Shown piece after piece: positions 16,439 through 25,768 of a DNA stretch of 62,899 nt (its first letter is position 1; each line of letters starts with the position of its first letter). The translations under genes were made by a program, and so were the position numbers. The notes beneath the pieces were generated by a model that worked only from the letters and a program-made list of their open reading frames with translations, was not told the origin of the DNA and searched no databases. The DNA lies in assembly GCA_050331455.1 (NCBI GenBank), contig JBHJGV010000020.1, forward strand, positions 1 through 62,899, given 5' to 3'. The DNA comes from CAYUYV01 sp050331455. GTDB lineage: Bacteria; Pseudomonadota; Alphaproteobacteria; JAJFIK01.

Positions 16439-17923
16439 ATGATGCCCGATGACGACACCTGCTATGGGGCGATGATGCGCCGGGACGCACGGTTTGACGG
16501 GGTGTTCTTCACCACGGTCAAAACGACCGGCGTCTATTGCCGTCCCATCTGCCCTGCGCCAAAGTCCAAGCGCATCAATTGCCGCTTTGTGCCCTCGGCG
16601 GCGGCTGCCGAAAGCATGGGCTTTCGGGCCTGCCAGCGGTGCCGCCCGGAAAGCGCGCCGGGCAGCCCCGCCTGGCTCGGGGTCGGCGCCACCCTGGCCC
16701 GCGCCCTGCGGCTGATCGAGGAGGGCGCCCTGGATAACGGTTCGGTGGATGGGTTGGCCGAACGCCTGGGCATCGGCGGACGCCATCTGCGCCGTCTGTT
16801 CACGGACCATCTGGGCGCTTCGCCCAAGGCCGTCGCCCAGACCCACCGGCTGCACCTGGCCCGGCGGCTGGTCGAAAACACGGCCCTGCCCATGCCGGAT
16901 GTCGCCGCGGCGGCAGGCTTTGGCAGTGTGCGCCGCTTCAATGATGCTTTCTCCCAGACCTTCCATGAGACCCCGAGCGCCCGACGCCGGCACGGACCGG
17001 CCCGCCGGCGGCGCCGCCCGGATTCCCACCCGGCGGAGGAAGCAGCGTCGTTCCATATTCACTTGTCCCTGGCAACGCGTCCGCCCTTCGACGTCGACCA
17101 CCTGTTCGCTTTCCTGGGGGCACGGGCCATCGCGGGGGTGGAAACCGGCGATGCCCAAGGCTATGCCCGCGTCCTGCGCACCGGTGGCGGCCCGACCGTT
17201 TTGCGCGTTGCCCCGCTAACGGTGGTGCCCGGATCCACCGGACCCGGAGCGGGCGTCGAGGCCTGGATCTGGTTGACGCAGGCACAGGCCCTCCGGGGCG
17301 TGATCCAGCAGGTCAGGCACATATTCGATCTTGATGCGGACAGCACCGTTATCGACGAGACCCTGGCGGGCGATGCCCTGCTTGGGCCGGCCACCGCCGC
17401 CCGGCCCGGCATTCGGGTCCCCGGCGGGCCGGATCCGTTCGAGTTCACGGTGCGCGCCGTTGTAGGGCAGCAGATCAGCGTCAAGGGCGCTCGCACCATC
17501 GCCGCCCGTCTGGTCGCCCGCCTCGGCCGCCCCTTGCCGGTTGCGCTTGCCGGTGCCGTGCCGGGGCTGGAGCGGTCCTTCCCGACACCCGAGGACATGA
17601 TCCGTGGCGATCTCGATGGGCTGGGCCTGACAACCCGGCGGGTGGCAACCCTCAAGGCCGTGGCCGGCGCGTTTCTGGCCTCGGCACCAGGCCTGCCCGA
17701 CCTCCAGTCCATTCCGGGGATCGGTCCGTGGACCGCGCATTATGTGGCCATGCGGGCCCTGGGGGATCCGGATGCCTTTCCGGACAAGGATCTGGGCTTG
17801 CTCAAAGCGCTGGGCCTGGATGCGAAGGGAGGCGGCGCACTTATGGCGCAGGCGGAACAATGGCGTCCCTACCGGGCCTATGCCGCGATCCGCCTGTGGC
17901 AGAGCCTGGAGGTCGCCCCATGA
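16439..17923 (+). CDS. alkA: Ada regulatory domain fused to AlkA 3-methyladenine DNA glycosylase
   Basis: 494 residues. Residues ~1-75 are the Ada methylphosphotriester/zinc domain with its four Cys (GVYCRPIC and FRACQRC). Residues ~78-175 are an AraC-type HTH. The rest is an AlkA N-terminal domain and HhH-GPD glycosylase domain (VVGQQISVKGARTIAARLV; IPGIGPWTAHYVAMRALG with the catalytic Asp in FPDKD). Such Ada-AlkA fusions sense methylation through the Cys cluster and excise alkylated bases. It overlaps ogt by ATGA, making an adaptive-response operon. Confidence 0.95.
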   Translation: MMPDDDTCYGAMMRRDARFDGVFFTTVKTTGVYCRPICPAPKSKRINCRFVPSAAAAESMGFRACQRCRPESAPGSPAWLGVGATLARALRLIEEGALDNGSVDGLAERLGIGGRHLRRLFTDHLGASPKAVAQTHRLHLARRLVENTALPMPDVAAAAGFGSVRRFNDAFSQTFHETPSARRRHGPARRRRRPDSHPAEEAASFHIHLSLATRPPFDVDHLFAFLGARAIAGVETGDAQGYARVLRTGGGPTVLRVAPLTVVPGSTGPGAGVEAWIWLTQAQALRGVIQQVRHIFDLDADSTVIDETLAGDALLGPATAARPGIRVPGGPDPFEFTVRAVVGQQISVKGARTIAARLVARLGRPLPVALAGAVPGLERSFPTPEDMIRGDLDGLGLTTRRVATLKAVAGAFLASAPGLPDLQSIPGIGPWTAHYVAMRALGDPDAFPDKDLGLLKALGLDAKGGGALMAQAEQWRPYRAYAAIRLWQSLEVAP

Positions 17924-18438
17924 CGGCCTTTCGGGCCACAGTGACCAGCCCCCTCGGCCCCCTGATTGTCGTGACCCATCAAGGACACGCGGGCCGCCCC
18001 GTGCTCGGGGGTTTGGACTTTGCGGACCGGCTTGAGCGCCTGTCCGGCCTTCTCGGCAAGGCGCCATGGGCGGGCGACGTCAAGGATGCGCCCGTGGAAC
18101 GCACCATTGCTGATGCCCTTGAGGCCTATTTCGACGGCGACCTCCATGCCGTCGATGCGCTGGTGGTGGAGCCCTGGGGCAGCCCATTCGAAGGCTCTGT
18201 ATGGAATGCTTTGCGGACCATCCCGGCCGGCACCACCACCAGCTACGGATCCCTGGCGAAGACACTGGACCGTCCGACGGCGGCGCGTGCCGTGGGCCGG
18301 GCCAATGGCCGCAATCCGGTCGGGATCGTCATCCCATGCCACCGGGTGATCGGATCGGGCGGCGCCCTGACCGGTTATGCGGGCGGCTTGGAGCGTAAGG
18401 CCTGGCTCCTGCGCCATGAAGGCGTGGCCCTGATGTGA
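17920..18438 (+). CDS. ogt: Methylated-DNA-protein cysteine methyltransferase
   Basis: 172 residues. The active-site motif IPCHRVIG places the acceptor Cys at about residue 140. The HTH-like part (TSYGSLAKTLDRPTAARAVG, ANGRNPVGI) is complete. It removes alkyl groups from O6-alkylguanine in a suicidal transfer. The start ATG overlaps the alkA stop (ATGA), so translation is coupled to the Ada-AlkA fusion. Confidence 0.95.
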   Translation: MTAFRATVTSPLGPLIVVTHQGHAGRPVLGGLDFADRLERLSGLLGKAPWAGDVKDAPVERTIADALEAYFDGDLHAVDALVVEPWGSPFEGSVWNALRTIPAGTTTSYGSLAKTLDRPTAARAVGRANGRNPVGIVIPCHRVIGSGGALTGYAGGLERKAWLLRHEGVALM

Positions 18439-19055
18439 GGGACCTCCGTTAGCAGACCATTGGGCGTGTGCGTCTTGCGCCCGGCGCGGAGCGCCTCCCC
18501 GGGGGCGGCGCCAAAGCGCCGGGCCGCAGTCGCGGCCGGCATGGGAGCCCAATTCAACGCACGGGGCTCCAGGCTTCTCGCCCAGTAAAGCTGCTGCACC
18601 GCAGCAAAAGGAACTGACAATTCGTCAGTATTGAGCGGCCCGGCACTGACAAATTATCAGGCTGCCGACAGAACCGAAGAGAAGCCACACGTAGAAAGAG
18701 CCTGACTGCAACGGACCGCCTCAAGATAACGAAAATGAACTCTTTCGTTGGTAGGCTCATCGATCACTTCAACCGTTTTCGTGTTCAAACTGGCTTCTCT
18801 CAGTTCAACAAAACCATTAGCCTTGCGACAGATAGGGGCGTGCGGCGCCTTGCGCCGATTCGGTTGGGTTGGCGGGGATCCGCACGGGACCGCTCCTGGG
18901 GGTATGGGATCGCTGTCTCTGGGGACTGACATTCCGGAACGGAAAACAAGAGCGCTGCGCGACCGCTGATTTCGACCGCTGATATCTTCGAGTGTTGGCC
19001 TCTTGGGCCAGTGGTATCAAAGGCGAGACCGGTTCGGCGCAACTGGGAGGACATT
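18439..19055. other. Intergenic region upstream of TonB receptor
   Basis: 617 bp without a convincing gene. It holds the paired palindromes at 18614-18660 and a direct repeat of GACCGCTGAT at 18961-18970 and 18974-18983, about 75-95 bp before the TonB receptor start. Short frames here have no recognisable homology. Confidence 0.5.
18614..18660. promoter_or_regulatory. Paired operator-like palindromes
   Basis: CTGACAATTCGTCAG (18614-18628) and CTGACAAATTATCAG (18646-18660) share CTGACA at an exact 32-bp start-to-start spacing, about three helical turns. The first is a perfect CTGAC/GTCAG inverted repeat. The arrangement suits cooperative binding of a dimeric repressor of TetR type. The regulator and target are unknown; the nearest downstream gene is the TonB receptor at 19056. 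Confidence 0.4.
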
Positions 19056-21629
19056 ATGGGTCAACGGATCATGGGCCAACGAATCGTCACTCGGCCTGAG
19101 GGGCAAACATCCTGGAGCCTTGCAGCGAGCGTCTCGTCGCTTGCCCTGCTCATGGCTCTGCCAGCCGAGCCGGTTGCTGCACAGGAAGTCGAGACCATGA
19201 CGGTCACGGCCCAGCGGCGCGAACAGGATCTCCAGGACGTGCCGATCGCGATTTCGGCCTTCGGCACCGAATTCATCGAGAATGCCGGCCTGGACGATGC
19301 CATCGAGTTGAGCTTCTTCACGCCGAGCCTCGGCATCGGCTTTGCCCAGTCCCCGGTGCAGACCTCGATTTCCGTGCGCGGAGTCGGGACCGCCGGGAAC
19401 AGTGTGTCGCTGGAGTCTTCCGTCGGCGTCTATGTGGACGGGGTCTACCGGGCGCGCCAATCCTCCGTCATCGGCGATCTGGTCGATATCGAACGCGTCG
19501 AACTTTTGAAGGGTCCCCAGGGGACCCTTTTCGGCCGCAACACGGCTTCGGGTGCGCTGCAATTCATCACCGTGGCGCCGACGGACGACTATGAAGGCTG
19601 GATCGAAGTCAATCTGGGCAATCTGGACTTCTACAACGTGCGTGGTGCGGTCAATATCCCCATCGTCGAAGGCAAGCTGGCGACCCGTATTGCCGGCTCC
19701 TGGGCCGACCGCGAAGGCTATGTGGAAAACGTGGCCACGGGCACCCAGCTCAATGACCGGAACCGCTATCAGGTCCGCGCACAGGCTCTGTTCACGCCGA
19801 CGAACGACATTTCCCTGCGCGTGATCGGTGACTTCGCCCGGATCGACGAATTGTGCTGCTCCGGATCCAACATTTTTGACGGCCCGGCGGATACCGCGGC
19901 GGGCTTCAATGCGGCCGTCGCCGAATTCGGCTTTCCGCTGCCCAATTTCAGCGCGTTCCTGGATCTGGAGACGGCGGGCGCGTTGTTCGGCATCGACACC
20001 CCGATCATCCTGGCGGACCGGTTCAACGACGATGTGGTCGCCCTCGACGAGGATCCGTTCGGCATTGTCGAGGAGTGGGGCATTTCCGGCGAATTCAAGT
20101 GGGACACGGAATGGGGAACCTTCACCTCCATCACCGCTTATCGCAGTTATGACGCATTCTCCCGCACCGACTCCGATTTCAGCGCCCTGCCGAGCCTGAT
20201 CAACGACATCACGACCGAGCAGAAGACCTTTACCCAGGAGATTCAGTTCGCCGGCAAGGCATTCGACGACAAGCTGGACTATGTGGTGGGTGCCTTCTAT
20301 TTCGATCAGACCCTGGACGATGTGAACGACCTTCTTTGGGGCGCGGCCGCCAACACCCTGCTGGCGGCAAACCTGACCGTCGATCAGTTCTTTGTGGAAA
20401 ACGGAATTCTGCCGAGCACGGAAGCCTGCCAGTTCGTGAACCCCCAGGTGACACCGTTCTGTACCCTGCCCGTCTTCCCCGCCGGGACCGGTTCGGTCAA
20501 TATCTCCGAACAGGAGCAGACGAGCTGGGCCATCTTCGGTCAGGCGGACTATTTCATCACCGATACGCTCTTCGTCACCGGTGGCCTGCGCTATAACAAC
20601 GAAACCAAGGACATGAACGTCACGTTTTTGGAATCGGATCTCCATCCGGGCTTCGTGTTCTTCCAGCCCTTCTCGATCTTCCAGCCCGACGTGCAGAATG
20701 CGCGCTTCGAGGACTCCACGTTCACCTACACGGCGCGTCTGTCCTATTTCGCGACATCGGACATCCTGACTTACGTGTCCTTCAGCCGGGGATACAAATC
20801 AGGCGGCACGAATATCGCGCGGATCCCGTTCACCAATCGGGACGAGGTGTTCGGCGCCTATCTCGCCGGCGTCAACAGTTTCCCTCTGGAGAATTTCGTC
20901 GTTCAGCCCGAGACGATTACGGATGTTCTGTTCGATCCCGAGGTGTCGAAGTCCTGGGAAGTCGGCTTCAAGAGCAATCTGCTTTCGAACCGTTTGCAGA
21001 CCAATGTGGCCCTGTTCCGCACCACCTTCGAGGACTTCCAAGCCAACACGTTCCTGGGCACGGGCTTCGTATTGCAGAACGCAGGCGAGATCGTCAGCCA
21101 GGGCGTCGAAGTGGAAATCCAGGCGGCGCCCACCGAGTGGCTGAGCCTGTTCGCGTCCACCGCCTATATCGATGTGGAGTATGAAAGTTTCACCGGCGGG
21201 GTTTGTATCCTGACGCCCTTCGGCAATTCTCCCGACCAGAACGATCCGGCCTTCCCGGGCACCTGCGATAATTCGGGCAATACGGTTCCGCCGGGTCAGG
21301 AATGGTCCGTGTCCGGTACGGCCCGGGTGACCCAACCGATCATGGATGACTTCATCGGCTACAGTCAGCTGGACGTTCGCTGGTCGAGCAGTATTGTCGG
21401 CGGCAACGACAACGACCCGAACAAGGGGTTCGATGCCTTTACGCTCGTCAATCTGCGGGCCGGCGTCCTCTTCAGCGAGGGCAAATACGACATTTCGCTG
21501 TGGGCCAAGAACCTTTTCGACGAGGACTTCCGCGGCGGCGGCTTCAACTCCGTCGGCCGGGAAGGCTCCCTTACGGCCTATCACACGGAACCGCGCACCT
21601 GGGGCGCCACCCTGCGCGCCCGGTTCTGA
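19056..21629 (+). CDS. TonB-dependent outer-membrane receptor
   Basis: 857 residues. The start at 19056 has GGGAGG 8 nt upstream; the signal peptide ends near AEPVAAQEV. A TonB-box-like ETMTVTAQRREQDLQDVPIA leads into the plug domain (GPQGTLFGRNTASGALQF) and a 22-strand barrel ending in aromatic-rich WGATLRARF. This subfamily is abundant in sphingomonads and relatives and imports diverse substrates, such as oligosaccharides, aromatics or siderophores. The substrate here is unknown. No cognate enzyme gene is adjacent. Confidence 0.93.
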   Translation: MGQRIMGQRIVTRPEGQTSWSLAASVSSLALLMALPAEPVAAQEVETMTVTAQRREQDLQDVPIAISAFGTEFIENAGLDDAIELSFFTPSLGIGFAQSPVQTSISVRGVGTAGNSVSLESSVGVYVDGVYRARQSSVIGDLVDIERVELLKGPQGTLFGRNTASGALQFITVAPTDDYEGWIEVNLGNLDFYNVRGAVNIPIVEGKLATRIAGSWADREGYVENVATGTQLNDRNRYQVRAQALFTPTNDISLRVIGDFARIDELCCSGSNIFDGPADTAAGFNAAVAEFGFPLPNFSAFLDLETAGALFGIDTPIILADRFNDDVVALDEDPFGIVEEWGISGEFKWDTEWGTFTSITAYRSYDAFSRTDSDFSALPSLINDITTEQKTFTQEIQFAGKAFDDKLDYVVGAFYFDQTLDDVNDLLWGAAANTLLAANLTVDQFFVENGILPSTEACQFVNPQVTPFCTLPVFPAGTGSVNISEQEQTSWAIFGQADYFITDTLFVTGGLRYNNETKDMNVTFLESDLHPGFVFFQPFSIFQPDVQNARFEDSTFTYTARLSYFATSDILTYVSFSRGYKSGGTNIARIPFTNRDEVFGAYLAGVNSFPLENFVVQPETITDVLFDPEVSKSWEVGFKSNLLSNRLQTNVALFRTTFEDFQANTFLGTGFVLQNAGEIVSQGVEVEIQAAPTEWLSLFASTAYIDVEYESFTGGVCILTPFGNSPDQNDPAFPGTCDNSGNTVPPGQEWSVSGTARVTQPIMDDFIGYSQLDVRWSSSIVGGNDNDPNKGFDAFTLVNLRAGVLFSEGKYDISLWAKNLFDEDFRGGGFNSVGREGSLTAYHTEPRTWGATLRARF

Positions 21630-21670
21630 TCCGAATTGCTGCCGGACCCCAAACGACGCCGCGCCATCCG

Positions 21671-21698
21671 TGTAGGGCGGGTTTAAGCCCGCCCTACA
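21671..21698. terminator. Hairpin after TonB receptor
   Basis: A perfect 11-bp inverted repeat (TGTAGGGCGGG, 6-nt loop TTTAAG, CCCGCCCTACA), 41 bp after the receptor stop. There is no strong T-run. It may be a terminator or a dispersed REP-type hairpin. Confidence 0.5.
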
Positions 21699-21783
21699 GG
21701 AGCGGTTTCGCTTCGTGATCGATAAGAAAAAAGGTCCGCCCAGACGGCAGACCCTCAACAAATTGATTTTGACGGTAAGCCGA

Positions 21784-21860
21784 TGGTGTCCCCGACAGGA
21801 TTCGAACCTGTGACCTACAGATTAGGAATCTGTTGCTCTATCCTGCTGAGCTACGGGGAC
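21784..21860 (-). tRNA. tRNA-Arg (CCT)
   Basis: A 77-nt cloverleaf with encoded CCA. Acceptor GTCCCCG pairs with CGGGGAC, D-arm AGCTCAGCAGGATAGAGC, anticodon loop TTCCTAA (anticodon CCT), T-arm GGTTCGAATCC. It reads the rare AGG codon. Confidence 0.96.
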
Positions 21861-21905
21861 GCCGGAGGCACTTTGCCGGGGTGGGCGGTGTGAGGCAAGG
21901 GTGCC

Positions 21906-22814
21906 TCACAGGTCCTTGAGCAGGGCGCGTTCGTCCGTCAGGCCGGCGGCGACCGGGTCACCCACCTGGTCCACGAGGGCGCGGCGGAGTTTGCGCAGGG
22001 CCTGATGTTCGATCTGGCGGACCCGCTCCTTGGAAATGCCCATGCGCCGGCCGAGGGATTCCAGGGTCACGGTCTCGGTGCCCAGGCGCCGCTCCTTGAT
22101 CACGGCCAGCTCCCGCGGATTCAGACGCTCCATGGCCACGCCCAACAGCTCGGAATGCCGGCGCCGGTCCTCGCTGGCGATGGCGTCCGCTTCCGGATCC
22201 TGGTGGTCATCCACCAGAAGATCCTGCCATTCCGCATCGCCTTCTTCGCCCACGGGGGCGTTCAAGGATCGATCCGCCGCCGACAGGCGGGCCTCCATCA
22301 TCTCCACATCGTGGACATTGACGTCGAGCTTCTTGGCGATGGCCGCCCGCCCCTCCGGCGAAAGCTGCGGCTGCCCGCCATCGGCGATCAGCGCCCGCAG
22401 CCGGCGTAAATTGAAGAACAGGGCTTTTTGCGCCGCCGTGGTCCCCGTGCGGACGATGGACCAGTTGCGCAATACATAGTCCTGAATGGACGCGCGGATC
22501 CACCACGTCGCATAGGTCGAAAAACGCACCTCCCGCTCCGGCTCGAACCGGGCGGCTGCCTGCATGAGGCCGACACACCCCTCTTGGACCAGATCGCCCA
22601 TGGGCAAGCCATAGGCCTTGAACCGGGAGGCCATGGCGATGACGAGGCGCATATAGGCCGTGGTGAGTTCGTGGAGCGCGGCCTCGTCCTTATGCTCCCG
22701 CCAGGCAAAAGCGAGCGCACGCTCGCGCTCGGGCTCGAGCAGAGCCATTTTCATGGCGTGTTTGAACAGACGGCGATCGGCGCGCTGGGAGTCGGCAGTT
22801 TCAATACTGGGCAT
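21906..22814 (-). CDS. rpoH: RpoH-type RNA polymerase sigma factor (sigma-32 family)
   Basis: 302 residues. Region 2 (MRLVIAMASRFKAYGLPMGD, LVQEGCVGLMQAAARFEP, FSTYATWWIRASIQDYVLRN), the RpoH box (QKALFFNLRRLR) and region 4 (LGRRMGISKERVRQIEHQAL) are all present. The QKALFF box separates heat-shock sigma factors from RpoD. It directs core polymerase to stress promoters. The length fits RpoH2-like paralogues of alphaproteobacteria. Confidence 0.93.
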   Translation of the reverse strand: MPSIETADSQRADRRLFKHAMKMALLEPERERALAFAWREHKDEAALHELTTAYMRLVIAMASRFKAYGLPMGDLVQEGCVGLMQAAARFEPEREVRFSTYATWWIRASIQDYVLRNWSIVRTGTTAAQKALFFNLRRLRALIADGGQPQLSPEGRAAIAKKLDVNVHDVEMMEARLSAADRSLNAPVGEEGDAEWQDLLVDDHQDPEADAIASEDRRRHSELLGVAMERLNPRELAVIKERRLGTETVTLESLGRRMGISKERVRQIEHQALRKLRRALVDQVGDPVAAGLTDERALLKDL

Positions 22815-22931
22815 GATGCAAAGGCTTTCCCTGTGTTGATCACTAATCCTTACGACCGGGGTGCCCGAGTGGATGTGGCCTGCGCCAAGCTGCGCGATCC
22901 GTCTTGGTCGTCCTGCAGGGTGTCACGGCTC

Positions 22932-22968
22932 TGAAATAAATAAGGCCGCCGGTCACGCCGGCGGCCTT
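22932..22968 (-). terminator. Terminator of carD
   Basis: An 11-bp perfect stem (AAGGCCGCCGG ... CCGGCGGCCTT) with a 5-nt loop, followed on the minus strand by TTATTTATTT. It lies 44 bp downstream of the carD stop. Confidence 0.8.
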
Positions 22969-23011
22969 GAAGGTCCAGTGGACCCGTTATGCCTTTAGGG
23001 GATGACGGGGA

Positions 23012-23533
23012 TCAGGCGGCTTCGCGCTGGAGCGCCGTTTCGACCCGCTCGATAGCGGCCCGCTCGTCGATGGCTTCCACGGCGGCCACTTCCCGGGCCA
23101 TGCGATCCAGGGCGGCCTCATAGAGCTGGCGTTCGCTGTAGGACTGTTCGGGCTGGCCGCCGCCCCGGTGCAGATCCCGCACCACTTCGGCGATGGAGAT
23201 CAGATCGCCGGAATTGATCTTGGCTTCGTATTCCTGGGCCCGGCGGCTCCACATGGTGCGCTTGATCCGCGCCCGGCCGCGCAGGGTGTCGATGGCATCG
23301 CGCACCACATCGGGGGTGGACAGGCGGCGCATGCCGACGGTCTTGGCCTTGGCGGTGGGCACGCGGACGGTCATTTTGTCCTTTTCAAAGGTTATGACGA
23401 AGAGCTCCATATTCATGCCCGCAATTTCCTGCTCCTCGACAGCGACAATCTGGCCGACGCCGTGGGCGGGATAGACGATGAAATCATTCGCCTTGAAGTC
23501 CTGCTTGCCTGTTTTCTTCTGTGTCTTCGCCAT
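23012..23533 (-). CDS. carD: CarD-family transcriptional regulator
   Basis: 173 residues. The N-terminal CarD/TRCF RNA-polymerase-interaction domain (FIVYPAHGVGQIVAVEEQEI, ELFVITFEKDKMTVRVP) is followed by the helical DNA-binding part (MWSRRAQEYEAKINSGDLIS, IAEVVRDLHR, YSERQLYEAALDRMAREVA). CarD binds the beta subunit and stabilises open promoter complexes, often at rRNA and housekeeping promoters. It has its own terminator, so it appears monocistronic. Confidence 0.95.
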   Translation of the reverse strand: MAKTQKKTGKQDFKANDFIVYPAHGVGQIVAVEEQEIAGMNMELFVITFEKDKMTVRVPTAKAKTVGMRRLSTPDVVRDAIDTLRGRARIKRTMWSRRAQEYEAKINSGDLISIAEVVRDLHRGGGQPEQSYSERQLYEAALDRMAREVAAVEAIDERAAIERVETALQREAA

Positions 23534-24319
23534 GTTCCACTCTCAGGTTGCAACCATCCGTACTAACCCGCCCGCCGGCGGACATTTTCCGTGCGGACAT
23601 CCGAAGCCCGTGCGGATATCCGCCGTCCGGCTGCGGTCCGGTGCCGGATGACCGGTCCAAGTCACACAGGCCGTCGTACAGTGCGCACCGCTTGGGGCTC
23701 TGTCTAAAACCAGCGCCCACAAAACACCGTATGAAGACCGGCAGATGCGCCGTCGGTCTCCCTCCGTCGTCCCCTCACCTGTGCCGGTCCTCACCGGCGG
23801 ACAAAGACCCGTCACGCCAGCGATAGCGTGTTGCGACGTCCTGCCATGTCATTCGGGCGGGCCGCCCGGCTCTGAAACCTGCGTTCCATGGGAACCACGC
23901 CAATCAGGCGCTGTTTCCCACGGGTTCAGTCCAGATCCGAGAAACCTGTGCCGGCAGCGCGAAGGGACGGCTGCACGAGGCTTCCCTGCCGATGACCAAG
24001 GGCCGAAAGACGGCATTCGGAATGCTCAGAGCATTCGCGAACCGGTTCAGCGCGGCACAAAAGGGCGGTATGGCGGTCCATCACGGCCGCCACGCCCGTT
24101 CCACCAAATGTCCCCGATCTTGTCGACAAGGTTTAACAGGACTATCATAAAACTGAAGAAATGGAAAGACGATCCTGGTAACCACTTGGTTAAAAAAACG
24201 ACGTGCCGGGGCGTGCATGGCTGCCCGGCACGGTAAAATATCGTTTTATTGAGACCTTACAGGCGAAAGGACGGTTTCACTGCCGCCCCGCCCGAAAGGC
24301 CGGCCTGACCGGCAATCCG
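23534..24319. other. Intergenic region between carD and fdxA
   Basis: 786 bp. The part near carD should hold its promoter. The part near 24190-24232 holds the fdxA terminator. The short frames across the middle show no recognisable homology and I do not call a gene. Local base composition falls near 24100-24250. Confidence 0.5.
24190..24232 (-). terminator. Rho-independent terminator of fdxA
   Basis: On the minus strand CGTGCCGGG pairs with CCCGGCACG (9-bp perfect stem, 13-nt loop) and is followed by TCGTTTTTTT. It is about 90 bp downstream of the fdxA stop. Confidence 0.82.
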
Positions 24320-24658
24320 TCAGGATCCGGTCCCGGGTTTTTCACTGAAATACTGGTCGAACTTATTTTGGGTATCCTCGAAGTCTTTCGCATCCTCCGG
24401 CGGCGTACCCTTGACCGTAATATTGGGCCAGACGGTCGAAAACTTGCGGTTGACTTCGAGCCAGCTCTCCAGCCCGCTTTCCGTGTCAGGCTTGATGGCG
24501 TCCACCGGGCATTCCGGCTCACACACGCCGCAATCGATGCATTCATCCGGGTGGATGACGAGCATGTTCTCGCCTTCGTAAAAGCAATCCACCGGGCATA
24601 CTTCGACGCAATCCATGAATTTGCACCGGATGCAGGCGTCGGTGACGATATAGGTCAT
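24320..24658 (-). CDS. fdxA: Seven-iron ferredoxin FdxA
   Basis: 112 residues. The first cluster region is CIRCKFMDCVEVCPVDCF and the second CIDCGVCEPECPVDAI, the 3Fe-4S/4Fe-4S arrangement of FdxA. The C-terminal extension (WLEVNRKFSTVWPNITVKG) is also family-typical. It is a soluble electron carrier; the partner is not evident from the neighbours. Confidence 0.96.
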   Translation of the reverse strand: MTYIVTDACIRCKFMDCVEVCPVDCFYEGENMLVIHPDECIDCGVCEPECPVDAIKPDTESGLESWLEVNRKFSTVWPNITVKGTPPEDAKDFEDTQNKFDQYFSEKPGTGS

Positions 24659-24781
24659 GGTTCAAGGCTCCCACTGCTGCCGGGCCGGAAAGACAGCACT
24701 CAAACGGCCCCCAACCGCATCCCGCAGGAGTGCGGCAGTCCAAAGGATCAAATCGTTCGGCCTGGGGCTCCAAAGCCCGGG

Positions 24782-25264
24782 TCACGCCCCTGGTTCTTCG
24801 GGAGCATCGGCCATACCCAATCGCTGCACGACCCGCTTGCGGGCCTCACCCCTGTCCCGGTCCGTCACGTAGATAAGACCGGCGACCTTGCGGACCAGAT
24901 GCGCTTCGTAATCGTGCAGCTCCCCGTCCGCATAGGCCACTTCCCACAGCATTTCGATGATCGCCACACGCTCCTCGGGGGGCATGGCATCCTTGATCCG
25001 CTTCGTGAAGCCGTAAAGCTCCACGGCCTGGCCCTGGGCGTCCTCGCCGGCGGACACGATCGCGTCCGCATCGGACGGCGATAATGAAAACCGTGTTGTC
25101 AGAACGCGCCGGATCGTATCCCGTTCCGCATCGCCATATTGCGCATCGAGATGCGCCGCTTCCACCAGAAGCGCCGCAGCCGCCACGTGAAACCCGTCCG
25201 GACCGCTGGAACGCTCGCTCCCCGAATCCCGGGTCGAAAAAAGATCTCTCAGCGTATTTATCAT
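24782..25264 (-). CDS. TerB-like tellurite-resistance family protein
   Basis: 160 residues from ATG 25264 (MINTLRDLF). All-helical TerB domain: VAAAALLVEAAHLDAQYGDA, ERDTIRRVL, RVAIIEMLWEVAYADGELHD and EAHLVRKVAGLIYV, with the paired acidic motifs of the family. Stand-alone TerB proteins are common in alphaproteobacteria without a ter operon. The cellular role is unclear; metal binding is plausible. Confidence 0.85.
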   Translation of the reverse strand: MINTLRDLFSTRDSGSERSSGPDGFHVAAAALLVEAAHLDAQYGDAERDTIRRVLTTRFSLSPSDADAIVSAGEDAQGQAVELYGFTKRIKDAMPPEERVAIIEMLWEVAYADGELHDYEAHLVRKVAGLIYVTDRDRGEARKRVVQRLGMADAPEEPGA

Positions 25265-25309
25265 GGTCGGGAGGTAGCATGGGCCTTGGCGGCCAACAAC
25301 CCTCAAGCC

Positions 25310-25768
25310 CTAGGGGAGATCGCCGCGTTTGAAGGCCTCCAGCGCGCGGCGATCCTTTTTGGTCGGGCGGCCGGTTCCAGACTCGCGGGAGGGGACAGGC
25401 TCGCGGGAGGGGCCGGCATCCTCGCCCGGGGCTCCAGCGGTCGGCCCATCACCGCGAGGCGTTGCGGGGGCCAGATCCTCATAAAGCATGGCCGCCTCTT
25501 CGGCCGGGCCGCGGCGCGTTCCGGCCGCCCGGATCCGCACGACGCGCACCCGCGTCCCTTGCGGAAAGGTCAGCACATCGCCGACCCGCACCGTCTGTGC
25601 GGCCTTGGTGACCCTTTCCGGCCGGGCATCGCCGACACCAAGGCGCACCTTGCCGTCCGTCACCACACGGGCCGCCAGGCTCCGCGTCTTGAAAAAGCGC
25701 GCATACCACAGCCATTTGTCGAGGCGCTGGGACCCATCCGCGGGCTGATCGGCGCCGCTGTCCCCCAT
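25310..25768 (-). CDS. hslR: S4-domain RNA-binding protein, Hsp15-like
   Basis: 152 residues. The S4 domain (RLDKWLWYARFFKTRSLAARVV, DGKVRLG, VRVGDVLTF) is followed by a low-complexity tail ending KKDRRALEAFKRGDLP. Hsp15 binds free 50S subunits carrying nascent chains. Its ATG shares a base with the TGA of the upstream helicase gene (TGATG), so the two are co-translated. Confidence 0.88.
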   Translation of the reverse strand: MGDSGADQPADGSQRLDKWLWYARFFKTRSLAARVVTDGKVRLGVGDARPERVTKAAQTVRVGDVLTFPQGTRVRVVRIRAAGTRRGPAEEAAMLYEDLAPATPRGDGPTAGAPGEDAGPSREPVPSRESGTGRPTKKDRRALEAFKRGDLP

